A stretch of DNA of 64,000 nucleotides from Microtetraspora sp. NBRC 13810 (GCF_030268685.1 NZ_BSRQ01000010.1:1-64000); one strand, 5' to 3'. Shown: positions 41,129-52,000, counted from the stretch's first letter. Notes: generated from the sequence alone by a model not told the origin. Numbers and translations: made by a program.

Positions 41129-41772
41129 TGCTCGGCGACGGCATGACGCTGTTCCGGGAGGGCCTCGCCCGGCTGCTCACCGAGGCCGGCTTCGAGGTGA
41201 CGGGGCAGACCGGCGATGCGGAACACCTCCTCCGCCTGGTCCGCGGCGGCCTGCCCGACGTGGCCGTGGTCGACGGCCAGATGGCGCCCACGTACACCCG
41301 CGAGGGCCTGGACGCCGCGCGCCGGCTGCGCGCCGAGCACCCCGGGCTGGGCGTCCTGGTGCTGTCCCAGCACGCCGACGTGGACTACGCCATGGCCTTC
41401 GTGAACGACGCGGACCGTACGGCGGGCGGCGCCGGCTACCTGCTCAAGCACCGGATCACCGACCTGGCGGAGCTGGTCGGCGCGATACGCAGGGTCGGCG
41501 CGGGCGGCCGGGCCGTCGATCCCGCGCTGGCCGGCCGCCTGGCGGCGCGGCGCCGCCAGCGCACCGTGCTGGACCACCTCACCGCCCGCGAGCGCGAGGT
41601 CCTCACCCTGATGGCCGAGGGCCGCTCCAACTCCGCCATCGCCAAACGGCTGCGCCTGAGCGCCAAGACGGTCGAAGCCCACGTCCGCAACGTCTTCGAC
41701 CGCCTCGACCTCACCGTCGCCGAAGACGACAACCGCCGCGTCCTCGCCGTCCTCGCCTTCCTCCGCGCCTGA
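41119..41772 (+). CDS. NarL/FixJ-type response regulator
   Basis: The 217-residue product has a receiver domain (about 1-125) and a LuxR-type HTH (about 150-215: LTAREREVLTLMAEGRSNSAIAKRLRLSAKTVEAHVRNVF). The phospho-acceptor Asp is in VAVVDGQM, with the GYLLKHRI Lys later. The usual N-terminal Asp-Asp pair (ADDH in relatives) reads GDGM here, so one Mg-binding acid is missing; phosphorylation may be weak or absent. No kinase gene is adjacent, making it an orphan. It ends before a strong terminator. Confidence 0.9.
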   Translation: MRVMLGDGMTLFREGLARLLTEAGFEVTGQTGDAEHLLRLVRGGLPDVAVVDGQMAPTYTREGLDAARRLRAEHPGLGVLVLSQHADVDYAMAFVNDADRTAGGAGYLLKHRITDLAELVGAIRRVGAGGRAVDPALAGRLAARRRQRTVLDHLTAREREVLTLMAEGRSNSAIAKRLRLSAKTVEAHVRNVFDRLDLTVAEDDNRRVLAVLAFLRA

Positions 41773-41793
41773 CCGGGCAGCCGCCGAGACGTG

Positions 41794-41830
41794 CCGAGGG
41801 CCCGCCGGGCATCGCCCGGCGGGCCCTCGG
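41794..41830. terminator. Bidirectional hairpin terminator
   Basis: A perfect 17-bp inverted repeat (41794-41810 and 41814-41830) with a 3-nt loop lies between the response regulator (plus) and the RHS operon end (minus). It is the strongest hairpin in the window and probably stops transcription from both sides. Confidence 0.85.
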
Positions 41831-41851
41831 ATCCGCGAGGACCTGACGGCC

Positions 41852-42101
41852 CTACCTGAGCGTCATGTCCACGTCGAATTCCCGCAGAATGCCGATGACG
41901 GAATCAGCCGGTGAGGCGCCCATCCCTTTCCCGCGCGCCGGAACAGTGTTCCGCTGTCCTTTCGAATTGACCGCCTCGCCGAGTGCGCAATGGAACAAGC
42001 CGCTCCGCTTTCTCGCCTCCGAGCGTGAAGTGCAGCTTCACATGCCCGGCGGCATACGATCCGATCGCCTTGCCTGCCGAGTCGGCCATGCGAAACTCCA
42101 T
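41852..42101 (-). pseudogene. Frameshifted small gene downstream of the RHS toxin (candidate immunity gene)
   Basis: An ATG at 42101, with AGGGA about 8 nt upstream, starts 27 bp after the RHS stop. The frame reads EFRMADSAGKAIGSYAAGHV, then KLHFTLGGEKAER; at about 42000 the protein-like reading moves to the +1 frame (GLFHCALGEAVNSKGQ...) and ends ADSVIGILREFDVDMTLR at 41852. Codon use is natural in frame one before, and frame two after, that point. Joined, it would give ~83 residues. Polymorphic toxins usually have a small immunity gene exactly here, so this is most simply a frameshifted immunity gene. No family was recognised. Confidence 0.5.
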
Positions 42102-42128
42102 GTCGGAAGGTCCCTGCCCAGCCTCGAA

Positions 42129-45100
42129 CTACCATCCGAAGTCGGGGAAGTGGGGTGCACTGAAACGGTTGATCGTCCGGTAGTGGTTAGTCGTCCATCC
42201 CATTACCGTTCGACCGTCGGGCAGGGTTCTCATCAGAATACGGAAATCATCACCGCTGGTGCCGGGAACTCTGTATTCCAGTGAACCCGCCCACGAGCGC
42301 CCGTGTTCTTCCCTGCCCTGGAAAACCCTTTGCCGGCCCGTGCCGGGATCCGTCTGCGGAACACCCCTCCCGGCCCTGATGTCGTCATACGCATTCACGA
42401 AATGCCTCGACAGCCCCTGCGGGAGCCGATCCGACAGCCGTCCGTTGGGACAGTTGCTGTTGTGCACGAGGATCGGAGCCGCGCCCGCGAGTGCGTAGTA
42501 CGTGTGGATGCCGGCGACCGTCAGGTTGTAGACGCGTTCCTGCGCGGCCCACACCCTGGTCGCGGTGATCCGGAGGTCGGAGGCGGCCGGCGTCCGCAAC
42601 CACATTCCGGGGCGCAGTTCGCCGGCGTCCGCCCACTCACGGGTGCGCGGCAGCCAGAACGGGTGCCCGTCGGTGGCGGTGATCGTGGCCGTCGCCGTGC
42701 CCCGGGTGCCGTCGGTGTCCACGGTGACGGCGACGAGCTTCTTCGTTCCCTGCCCCCGGATGAGGGCGGTGACCTGCTTGGCGGCGGTCTTGCCCGCTTC
42801 GGGGTCGGTGGCGAGGACCTTGTCGCCGAGTCTCACCTTCTCGATCGGCTTGGTCGTGCCGTCCGCGAGCAGCACCCTGGTGCCGGGGACGAAGCTGTTG
42901 ACGGGGCAGCTCGCGGCCTCGTCCGCCTCCTCCCTCGCCTCGCGTCCGAGGCGCCGGGACTGGCCGGCGACGGCGGAGCCGGGGCGGGCGGCGGCCCGGG
43001 TGACGCCGTTCACCGTGGACGCGCCCGCCGACGTGGTGCCGATGCGGCCCAGGCCGCCCAGCAGGCTGCCACCCACTCCGACGCCGGCCGCGTTGCTGAC
43101 CGCGCCGAACGCGGTCCTGGTGACGGCGTCGCCGACGGTCTGCTCGTCGCGGGGGGTGAACAGGTAATACTCGGCGGCACTGCCCGCCGCGCCGGCGCCC
43201 AGCGCGCAGGCGATGCTGCCGGCGCCGCTCGTGGCGGCCAGGCACACGCCGCCGACGACCACCGTGACGGAGACGTTGACGACGACCGGGGCGGCCTGGC
43301 ACCACCAGTCGCACGTCTGCTGCGGCAGGTACGAAGGGGTGGGCGGAGGCGCCGCGTAACCGCCGCCGTAGCCGACGCCGCCGCCGTTGCTCCCGGAACC
43401 GCCCCCGCCGCCTCCGCCCCCGCCGCCGCCGTTCTGACCGCGATGGTCGCCGCTGGCGCAGCCGAGGGTGACGCAGTTGTCGCCGCCCATGGGGAACAGG
43501 CCGGTCGGGTCGGACTGCGTGACCGGGTTGTTGTTGGCGTAGGTGTAGCCGTTCCAGGTCTGCGGGTTGGCCCGGTCGAAGAGCGGGTCGAGGGAGAGGA
43601 AGCGGCCGGTGGCCGGGTCGTAGAGGCGGGCGCCGAGGCTGGTGAGGCCGGTGGCGAGGTCGACGGTGCCGCCGACGAAGCCGCGCTCGCCCGGCCAGGA
43701 GGCCGGGGCCGTGCCGCGCGGGCCGCCGAAGGGGGTGGTTCTGCGGCGGGTGACGGCCTGGGCCGTGGCGGTGACGGTGATCTCGGCGGTGCCGTGGTGG
43801 TCGGCGCGCAGCCAGGTCAGGCCGGTCCTGGTGCGGACGGCGACGGTGGCGCCGCCGTGCGTGTAGTACCGGGTGGCGACGGTGGCGCCGGCCGCCGCGT
43901 CGTACCGGATCTCCATCCCGGCGACGGTGAGGGTGGCGCCGGTGTCGTCGCGGCGGATGAGCCGGTTGCCTTCGGCGTCGTAGACGTAGGTGCTGACCTT
44001 GCCGTCGTCGGTCGACTTCGTCGGTTTGTTCTGGGCGTCCCATTCCAGGGTGCGGCCGGTGCCGCGCTGGGTGGTGTTGCCGGCGGCGTCGTAGGTGTAG
44101 GCGTCGGTCTGGCCGTCGCGCGGGCCGCCCCGGTGGGCGACCGAGGTCAGGGTGTGCGGCTGCGCGCGTTCCGGTCCGGCGTAGGCGAAGGTCCTGGTGA
44201 CGTCCTTGGCGGTGTCGCCGCCCGGGTCGTGGGCCGTTTCCCTGGTGCGGTTGCCGACGACGTCGTAGGCGAAGGACTGCCAGTACGGCGCGGCGCCGCC
44301 GATGATCGTGGCGGCGTCCCCCGGGGTGGGGGCGGCGGCGCACTGGTCGGTGCCGGTCCAGGCCCGGGTGAGCCGCTGCATGTGGTCGTGGGTGAAGCAC
44401 TGGACGTCGGGGGTCTGGCCGGACGGGGTGTCGGCGATCTTGGTGTGGTTGCCGCCGGCGTCGTAGGTGTAGCTGACGTCGGCGACCGAGCGCGGCACGG
44501 TCTCCCGTTCGGTCAGCGCCCGGGAGAGCCGGTTGGTTCCCTGCTCGTAGAGGTTGCTGTGCAGGACCCGGGGGCCGCCGTCGGTGAGCGTGGTCTGCAG
44601 GGGCAGGCCGAGCTTGGAGTAGACCGTGGAGGTGACGTAACCGGTCAGGCCGCGCAGCGTGGTGGGGTTGCCGAGTTCGTCGTAGCCGTACAGCAGCGTC
44701 TCGGCCAGGAGGCCGCCGCCCTGCGGCAGGCCGGTGCGGCGCGGGGTGCCGTCGAGGTTGTATTCGGTGGTGGTGGCGTAGGTGCCGGCCAGCCCGCGCT
44801 CGGACGCGGGGATGACGACCTCGGTGCCGGTGGGGCGGTAGGCGTCGTCGAAGCCGGTCACCCGGGTCGTGTAGGCGTCGGCCCCGCCGGCGGCGTTCCT
44901 GACATACCGGGTGGCGGACACCTGCTGCCCCTTCACCACGGTGCCGCCGGCCAGCCGGTCGTAGGTCCACTCGGCGAGCTTGAACCCGCCGGCGTCGGCG
45001 CCCTCGTACAGCGCGGTCCTGCGGCCGAGCACGTCGTAGGTGGTGTGCAGGCTGCTGCCGCGGGCGTCGGTGGAGGTGGTGAGCCGGTCCAGGTCGTCGT

Positions 45101-48100
45101 AGGCCAGCGTCGTGGTGCCCTTGCCCGGGTCGTCGACCCGGATCTGCCGGTCGCGCAGGTCGTAGTGGTAGGTCCAGGTGCTGCCCTGCGCGTCGCGCAT
45201 GGTGGCCTGCCTGCCCGACGGCGTGTACGTGTGGCGGGTGGCGTCGTACGGGCCGGTCGGGCCGTCGCCCTGGTAGTGGCGTACCTCGGTGGTCCGGCCG
45301 CGCGCGTCGCTGATCGTGGTGGTCGGGGTGGACCCGGGCGGCGGGTCCACGTGGACGCGGTCGCCGTCGTAGGTGGTGGTGGTGCGCCACTGCTCGGTGC
45401 CGCGCACCCGGAAGACGGACGCCGTGGGCAGTTCCATCCCGTTGTAGGTGGTGACGGTCTGGCCCGGCACGTCGTCGTCGCCGGCCGGCTCCCACAGCGC
45501 GGTGCCCGGCGGCTGCTCGTTGTAGTAGTCGTGGTTGGACTTGGCGACCAGGCCGCGGGTGTCGTAGAAGGTGTCCTTGACCAGCCGGCCGCCGCCCGGG
45601 GCGGGCTGCTGGGTCTGGCGCGGGCGCAGCAGGCCGTCGTAGATGGCATGCCCGGTGGTGTAGGTCGCGCCGTCGTTGCGCAGGGTCGAGGTGGACACCA
45701 CGGTCGGCGCGTCGGCGCGGATCAGGTAGGCGAACCGCAGGTTCGGGGTGGCGCTCGCCGCCCGGCCGGGCAGCCACACGCCGGTCAGCCGGCCCAGCGG
45801 ATCGTAGGTCATCTCGGTCCGCTTGCCGTTGACGTCCACCGTGGCCGTCGGCTGTCCCCAGGAGGGGTCCAGGTCGGTGGTGGTGACCCCGCCGGTGGCG
45901 TCGGTCTGGACGGTCCTGGTGACCGGCCCGGTGCCGGGGGCGTACGTCTGGGTGGTCTTGTGCCCGGCGGCGTTCGCGGTCTCCAGCGGCCTGCCGTACG
46001 CGTCGAACGTGGAGGTGGAGATGGTGACGTACCGCGGCTCGCCGCCGGTGTAGGAGGCGAGTTTCGCGGTGCGCGTCACATCCCCCCTGGTGGGGGCCGC
46101 GTCCCAGGACAGGCCGTCGTAGTACGTGCGCACGTCGGCGATCACGTCACCGGGGCGGCTCGGCTCGGCGGCGCACGCCTTGGCGACCGTCTCGGCGCGT
46201 GAGACGTAGGAGACCATCCACCGGTCGCCGTCGCGGGCGTAGTTCGTCCGGGTGCACCGGTCGTCGGCGGCGGTGGCCAGGTCGCCCAGGTCGCTCACCT
46301 CGGCGGGCTGCCCGTCGTCGTTGTAGGCGGTGTCGATCCGGGTGCGCCGCCAGTCGTCGCCGACAGCCTTACGGACGTGGCTCCTGCCGGGTTTGACCAT
46401 CCGCGCGGTGGTCGTCGCCCACGAACGCTCCCGCTCGGCCGTCTTGCGCGACCACGGGTCGTTGACGGTCGCCGAGACGATCCGTTCCGCGGCCGGTCCG
46501 TCGTACTTGATCTCCTCGCGGACGAAGCCGTTGAGGAACTCCTGGTCCGCCATCTCGGTGCCCTCGGAGTCGGTCACCGTCGCCTCCCGGGTGCCGCCGC
46601 CGTCCTGCCGGTCGCCGTCCATGCCGCGGAAGTAGCGGTACTCGGTCATGCTGCGCGGCTCGGAGGCGTCCCCGTGCACGACCCGCACCCGGCCGTACCC
46701 GCGCCACTCCGACCACGTCTTGTACTTCTCGTCGGTCAGCCCGTCGTCGTCGGCGTGGTGCCACGCCCCGCCGCCGAGATACTCGTAGGCGGCCACCTTG
46801 GCGGGCGCGCCGCCGGTGTGGTCGAGCTCCTCGACCCGGGTGACGACGTACTTGTGGAACCAGTCGCGTTCCGGCTCGGCGGCGTCCCCCGGCGACCAGT
46901 ACTGCGGGTAGCAGCGGCGGGTGTTGGAGTCGGGCTCGGGCGTACGGCCCGCCTCGCAGTCGGGCTCGGAGTAGCCGATCGACAGGCCGCCGCCGGTCTC
47001 GTTCTCGATCGACGACACCCGCCACTTCGTCAGCGGCGGCAGGCCCTCCAGGGCGTCCACCCGGTTGGGCAGTTGCACGCCGCCGAACCGGACCTCCGGC
47101 AGGGTGGCCGAACCCGCCACCTTGCCGGTGTGCTGGACGCCGTCCAGCCACAGGGAGGCGGCCGTGCCGTCGCCGGGCGCGCGCATCTCCTGCCGCAGCG
47201 TCCAGGTGTCGACGTCCTTGAACGTCCCGTCCTTGAGCACCTGCGTGGTGATCCCGGTCAGCCGCTTGCGTGACCAGAACGTCGCCGAGTAGTTGTCCAC
47301 GCACTCCTGACCGGCCTTGCACTCCTGGTCGAAGGGCACGTCCGGCCAGCGGGAGGCGTTGGCGGCGGTGAACTTGCTCTCCGCGCAGTCGAAGTCGGAG
47401 GTGGGGATGCACCGCTCGGCGGTGTGGAAGCGGACCCGGCCGGCCGCGTGACCGGTGAAGATCGAGTCGCTGCGCTGGCCGTAGTCGATGCGGTGCAGGA
47501 ACCCGCCCCGGACGTACTCGTCCGGGGTGCCGTTCGGCTGCCCGTCGGTCAGCGTGGTGACGTCGCGCCGGTAGTGGTTGGTCTCCGGGGTGTACCAGAA
47601 CGTGGACGCCGTGCCGCGCGGGTCCACCACGTAGTCCAGGTTCCACCGCCACGGCTGGTCGCAGTACGAACCGGCCAGGTCGCCCGCCTTGTGACACGGT
47701 TCGCCGCCGTCGTCGCCCATGACGGGGACCGTCCAGGTCGACCTGGTCTCCGGGTTGCCGCTCTGCCAGCCGGGCAGCCGGTTCAGGCCGAAGTAGTACT
47801 GGATGCCGTCGGGGGAGGTGACCCGCCAGTGCTCGCCGTCCCGGTCGCCGTTCTGCGCGCCGGTCAGCTTCTCGATCCTGGACCCGTCGTCGTCCTTGGG
47901 CCGCCAGGCGCCGGTCGCGTCGTCGCGGATCAGCTCGGTGGCCCGGCCGTTGAGCGACATGGTGGCGTTGTCGTACCGCCAGCACAGGTCGGCCCGCTCG
48001 GGCGTGACCCCGTCGTCGGAGCACTGCCGGTAACGGCGTTCGATGTACCCCGGCCAGTAGTCGAACCCCTCCCCGACCCAGGAGGTCTGGTTGTTGGTGG

Positions 48101-48983
48101 ACACGGTCCGGCCGTCCACGCCTCCGGAGGAGTAGTTCAGCGCGACCGTGGGCACCGGCCCGCCCGGCGCCGGCGGGATCCGCATCGGGTGGTTCCAGGA
48201 GAAGGCGCCGGTCTGGTTGCTGACGCTCCAGGTCGCCGAGGGGGACAACGAGGTGGCCTTGTAGTCGCCCGCCGGGCCCGACGGCCCCGCCTCGGCCGCC
48301 AGCAGCGTCCCGGCCGCCGTGGCGTCCACGTCGGCCGTCAGGTGCCCGGCCTCGGCGTCGTTGACCGTCTCCAGCGGGGTGCGCGCCTGGCATCCGGGCC
48401 GGTCGGGCGTGGTCAGCGCGCACGGCGCGAGCCGTACCAGGCGCAGCCGCGAACCCCAGTCGCCGCCGTAGGCGTGCCGGAAGCCGGAGTAGTCCAGCCG
48501 CAGCGACACCCGGCCCGCCGCCGCCACCTGGAGCCCCAGGCCGGTGATGCGGGCCCGGTCCGCCGTCTGCCCGTCCAGGACCCGCACCTGCGCCTGCGCA
48601 GGTGGTGGTGGCGCGGCGGCGGTCCGCCGTTCGCCGCCCGGAGCGGAGGCGGGCGGCCCCACCCACACCGGAAGGGTGCCCGCGCGGGCCATCGGCGGGA
48701 CGGCACGCGCGGCGGCCGGCGCCTCAGGGGGGCGGACCGTCGCCACGCCGGGCGCCGGCCACACCACCCGCGGCGCGGTCACCGCGCTCGCGGCCCCCGG
48801 ATCCGGTAACGGCTTCCCGGGTTCGGCCACCCGCCCCGGCACCGACCACTGCGGCTGGGGGCCGGCCGGATCCCAGTCCTGCGCCGCCCTGGCCGGAGCC
48901 GGGGCCAGCAGGGACGCCACCAGCACGATCGCCATCGGCGGCGCCAGTCGCGCCCACCGCGACACACGCGCACGACTGATCAC
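42129..48983 (-). CDS. Secreted RHS-repeat polymorphic toxin with Hint domain and barnase-like RNase tip
   Basis: The 2,284-residue product has a signal peptide (about 1-33, LVASLLAPAPARA), an N-terminal SpvB/TcaC-like part, many RHS/YD repeats, and the conserved core end GRFLSLDPLFDRANPQTWNG around residue 1810. After a Gly-rich linker a Hint domain (about 2026-2172) runs from CPVNSFVPGTRVLLADG to AGAAPILVHNSN and should cleave off the tip. The last ~110 residues resemble barnase-type RNases: a Glu in SLEYRVPG, an Arg in DDFRIL and the His in WTTNHYRTI match the Glu-Arg-His order of the active site. GTG 48983 has GGAGG 6 nt upstream; the frame extends to 49025. It probably acts in contact-dependent competition. 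Confidence 0.88.
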   Translation of the reverse strand: MISRARVSRWARLAPPMAIVLVASLLAPAPARAAQDWDPAGPQPQWSVPGRVAEPGKPLPDPGAASAVTAPRVVWPAPGVATVRPPEAPAAARAVPPMARAGTLPVWVGPPASAPGGERRTAAAPPPPAQAQVRVLDGQTADRARITGLGLQVAAAGRVSLRLDYSGFRHAYGGDWGSRLRLVRLAPCALTTPDRPGCQARTPLETVNDAEAGHLTADVDATAAGTLLAAEAGPSGPAGDYKATSLSPSATWSVSNQTGAFSWNHPMRIPPAPGGPVPTVALNYSSGGVDGRTVSTNNQTSWVGEGFDYWPGYIERRYRQCSDDGVTPERADLCWRYDNATMSLNGRATELIRDDATGAWRPKDDDGSRIEKLTGAQNGDRDGEHWRVTSPDGIQYYFGLNRLPGWQSGNPETRSTWTVPVMGDDGGEPCHKAGDLAGSYCDQPWRWNLDYVVDPRGTASTFWYTPETNHYRRDVTTLTDGQPNGTPDEYVRGGFLHRIDYGQRSDSIFTGHAAGRVRFHTAERCIPTSDFDCAESKFTAANASRWPDVPFDQECKAGQECVDNYSATFWSRKRLTGITTQVLKDGTFKDVDTWTLRQEMRAPGDGTAASLWLDGVQHTGKVAGSATLPEVRFGGVQLPNRVDALEGLPPLTKWRVSSIENETGGGLSIGYSEPDCEAGRTPEPDSNTRRCYPQYWSPGDAAEPERDWFHKYVVTRVEELDHTGGAPAKVAAYEYLGGGAWHHADDDGLTDEKYKTWSEWRGYGRVRVVHGDASEPRSMTEYRYFRGMDGDRQDGGGTREATVTDSEGTEMADQEFLNGFVREEIKYDGPAAERIVSATVNDPWSRKTAERERSWATTTARMVKPGRSHVRKAVGDDWRRTRIDTAYNDDGQPAEVSDLGDLATAADDRCTRTNYARDGDRWMVSYVSRAETVAKACAAEPSRPGDVIADVRTYYDGLSWDAAPTRGDVTRTAKLASYTGGEPRYVTISTSTFDAYGRPLETANAAGHKTTQTYAPGTGPVTRTVQTDATGGVTTTDLDPSWGQPTATVDVNGKRTEMTYDPLGRLTGVWLPGRAASATPNLRFAYLIRADAPTVVSTSTLRNDGATYTTGHAIYDGLLRPRQTQQPAPGGGRLVKDTFYDTRGLVAKSNHDYYNEQPPGTALWEPAGDDDVPGQTVTTYNGMELPTASVFRVRGTEQWRTTTTYDGDRVHVDPPPGSTPTTTISDARGRTTEVRHYQGDGPTGPYDATRHTYTPSGRQATMRDAQGSTWTYHYDLRDRQIRVDDPGKGTTTLAYDDLDRLTTSTDARGSSLHTTYDVLGRRTALYEGADAGGFKLAEWTYDRLAGGTVVKGQQVSATRYVRNAAGGADAYTTRVTGFDDAYRPTGTEVVIPASERGLAGTYATTTEYNLDGTPRRTGLPQGGGLLAETLLYGYDELGNPTTLRGLTGYVTSTVYSKLGLPLQTTLTDGGPRVLHSNLYEQGTNRLSRALTERETVPRSVADVSYTYDAGGNHTKIADTPSGQTPDVQCFTHDHMQRLTRAWTGTDQCAAAPTPGDAATIIGGAAPYWQSFAYDVVGNRTRETAHDPGGDTAKDVTRTFAYAGPERAQPHTLTSVAHRGGPRDGQTDAYTYDAAGNTTQRGTGRTLEWDAQNKPTKSTDDGKVSTYVYDAEGNRLIRRDDTGATLTVAGMEIRYDAAAGATVATRYYTHGGATVAVRTRTGLTWLRADHHGTAEITVTATAQAVTRRRTTPFGGPRGTAPASWPGERGFVGGTVDLATGLTSLGARLYDPATGRFLSLDPLFDRANPQTWNGYTYANNNPVTQSDPTGLFPMGGDNCVTLGCASGDHRGQNGGGGGGGGGGGSGSNGGGVGYGGGYAAPPPTPSYLPQQTCDWWCQAAPVVVNVSVTVVVGGVCLAATSGAGSIACALGAGAAGSAAEYYLFTPRDEQTVGDAVTRTAFGAVSNAAGVGVGGSLLGGLGRIGTTSAGASTVNGVTRAAARPGSAVAGQSRRLGREAREEADEAASCPVNSFVPGTRVLLADGTTKPIEKVRLGDKVLATDPEAGKTAAKQVTALIRGQGTKKLVAVTVDTDGTRGTATATITATDGHPFWLPRTREWADAGELRPGMWLRTPAASDLRITATRVWAAQERVYNLTVAGIHTYYALAGAAPILVHNSNCPNGRLSDRLPQGLSRHFVNAYDDIRAGRGVPQTDPGTGRQRVFQGREEHGRSWAGSLEYRVPGTSGDDFRILMRTLPDGRTVMGWTTNHYRTINRFSAPHFPDFGW

Positions 48984-49040
48984 AATGAACCTCCACAGGC
49001 ACGCCGAAGGCGCGACGATGTTCACGAAAGGGACGAACTG

Positions 49041-52000
49041 TCAGGCGTCGGGCGTCGTCCCGGATGCCAGCGCGATGACCTGCTGGGCGGTGAGCGCTCC
49101 GACGTAGGCGTGCACGTCGTCGACGTCACCGGGGAAGAAGTCGGCCGGGACGTTGTCCCGCTTGCCGCGGCCCACCTGGAAACCGCGGGGGGCGTGCCAG
49201 CCGACGAAGGGAAGCGCGTCCTGAATCTGGCCGTTCACGTAGAAGCGCAACTGCCGGGCGGGCTGGTCGTAGACCGCGGCGAGATGCACCCAGGTGCCGA
49301 GCGCGGAGGAGTCGATCTTCTCCTGGGCCCGCAGATGCACCCACGGGGCCTGGAGGGAGTCGCTGGTCACCGCGCTGAGCGCCCAGCGCAGGACGATCCC
49401 GCCGTCCTCCTCGAACCGCCGGTACCCCAGGAAGAACCCGCTGCGGGTGAGGCCGTCCTGGCTGACCGCGGCGGCCGAATTGCCGGGCAGCGTCTCGTCG
49501 CCGGGGTCGGACAGCCGCACCCAGGCCGCCACCGAGTAGCTCCTGTCGGTGTGCAGCACCGGCTGGGCACCGGTCCCCGCATGGTCGTCGGCTCCGTCGA
49601 ACCGTAGCGCGCCGCCGCCGTCGTGGCCGTCGCCCGTCCACGCCGCGCCGCCGGCGAGGGTGAGCGGCACCGGGCCGACCGCGTCGGCCGCCGTTCCGCC
49701 CGTCCCCTCCTCCAGCTTCCACCAGGCCAGGTGGCCGGGCGGCTGCTTGGCCATGGCCTGGATCTCGTTGCCGAGGTGGTCGTCGTTCACCGTGGCCGGA
49801 TGGTCGGACAGGATGCGGTCCCACGCCTGCACGTCGTCGATCCGGCCGGGGAAGTGCCCGCGCATCGCGCCCTCGGTCCTGCCCCGGCCTATCTGGAAGT
49901 CGCCGGCGGCCTGCCAGGCGGCGGCGGTGTAGGAGCCCCGCCGCGTCTGGAGCAGGCCGTCGACGTACAGCCGCAGACTCCTGGTCGGCGCGTCGTACAC
50001 GCCGACCAGGTGCGTCCACACCCGGAGGAGCGGCGGCGCGTCCGACGCCGCGCGGACGACCTGGGCGTCCGCGGTGTCGGCCGCGTGCCGGCTGAACACC
50101 CACTGCCGCTCGGCGGCGTCGTAGTGCAGCCGGAAGCCGCTGGCGTGGGCGCCCGCCTGGCTGATCACCGTGGAGTCGCGGGTGTCGTCGGTCAGGCGCG
50201 CCCACGCGGCGACCGTGAAGCCCCGGTCGGTGCGCAGCACCGGACCCTCGGTGGTGCCGTGCGTGGTGGCGCCGTCCAGCTCCAGCGATCCGTGCACCCG
50301 CCCGCCCGGCCACCGTACGGCGCCGGCCAGGCTGACCGGGCGCGGCGTGCCGATGCCGGCCGAGTCGGCGGCCTGGAGGCCCGAGGTCTCGTCGAACCGC
50401 CACCGCGCCACCGGCCCGCCTCCCGGCGCGACGTGGAAGGTGTGGGTGGCCGCGGCGCCGACGTTGCCCGCACGGTCCACCGGCCGGACGGTGACGAAGT
50501 TCGTCCAGTCCCGGCGGGGCGCGATCTGCACGGTCACCGAGCTCTGGCCCGCCGGGATGGCGACCCGGGTGGCCGCGGTGACCTCGTCCGGGTCGCCCTG
50601 GGCGTATTCGAACGCCGCCACGTCCGGGTCGCCCGGCCCGGGGGCGAACGTGAACGCCCCGGCCACCCCCACCCCGCCGTGCCACTCGTCGGGAGTGTCG
50701 GCCGGGTAGTCGGCCGAGGTGATCCGCGGCAGCGTCACCGGATCGGTGGTGTCCACGGTGAACTCGCACCAGTCGGACCAGGCACTGGTGTCCACGTCGT
50801 CGTCGGCGCGCCCCGAATAGGAGTAGGTCACGCCGTCGGACAGGGCGGGCACCGGGAACTGGCGGCTCCTCGGCTCGGAGGTGGCGATCGCGCTGGTCCT
50901 GCCCTCGCCCGGCAACGGGAAGGCGGTCCATCCGGCGGGATCCAGGCGGCGCATCCTGAACTGCGCCCGCACCGTGTCCCCTTCGTCCTGGTCGTAGACC
51001 TTCGCCAGGAGGATCAACGGGAAGCCGGCCGTACCGGCGTTGACGTGCGGCCGCGAGGCGCCCGTCGCGCACGGCGTGCCGGGGCTGGTGCCGACCGCGC
51101 CCAGCGCCCTGGGCTCGGTGTTGTAGTCGACCACCAGCCGGGGGTAGTTGGCGAACCCCTTCCAGCCGTAGGTGCTGCTCTCCAGGTCGTCGGCGTCCCT
51201 GATGCCGAAGGTGGTGGTGGACCATCCGGAGGCGGCGGCGGTGGTGACGGCCTTGGTGGCGTCGAACTCGATGCCCGCGTCGGGGCAGGAGGGGCTGTAG
51301 CCGGCGTCGGAGGCCGCGTCGTCCTGCTTCTGCCGCCAGGCGGGCTGCCTGCTCCAGGTGGTGGCGGAGGAGATGCTCCCCGTCAGCCACAGTTCCAGCG
51401 CCTGCGGGTTGGCGGTGCAGCCCCACGACTTGTTCTGGGTGATCCGGAAGGTGGCCTTCAGGATGTGCTTGCCGGTGACGTTCTTGGAGTTCATCCGCCA
51501 GAACGACCGTTTGAGGCCGCCGCCGTAGTTGCCGGCCTCGGGATCGTGGGCGGAGTTCCAGTACTCCTGGTTGGGGAAGGAGCGGTCCACATGCGTCCAC
51601 GCGATCTTGGCCCCGGACCACTGGGGGTCGATGTAGAGCGGGAACACCGCGTCGGGACGGGTCAGCAGGGCCTCGTCGGGCACCACCGTCACCTCGCCGG
51701 GCGTCACCTCCACGCCCATCGGCGCCTGGCGCCCCCCGGCCGCCGGGGACACCTCCGCCGGGGACACCTCCGCCGGCCGCGCCTCACCGGCGGCCCGCCC
51801 GGAGGAGTCCCACATCAGCGGCACGGGTGAGTGGAACACCGGGGTCCCGTCCGGGGTGACCGCCTCCAGCCCGCCGGCCGCGGTCTCGCGCACCGTCACG
51901 CCGGTGGCCCGCGCGCCGAACGTGATCCTGCGCAGGGCGGGGTCGGCCGCGGCCTGCCTCGACTTGACCACCAGGACCTCGGAGTAGCCGAGCACCGACG

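Noticed and set aside
42303-46202. 1,299-codon plus-strand open frame opposite the RHS gene
   Set aside because: It is a shadow of the RHS reading frame with low-complexity composition.
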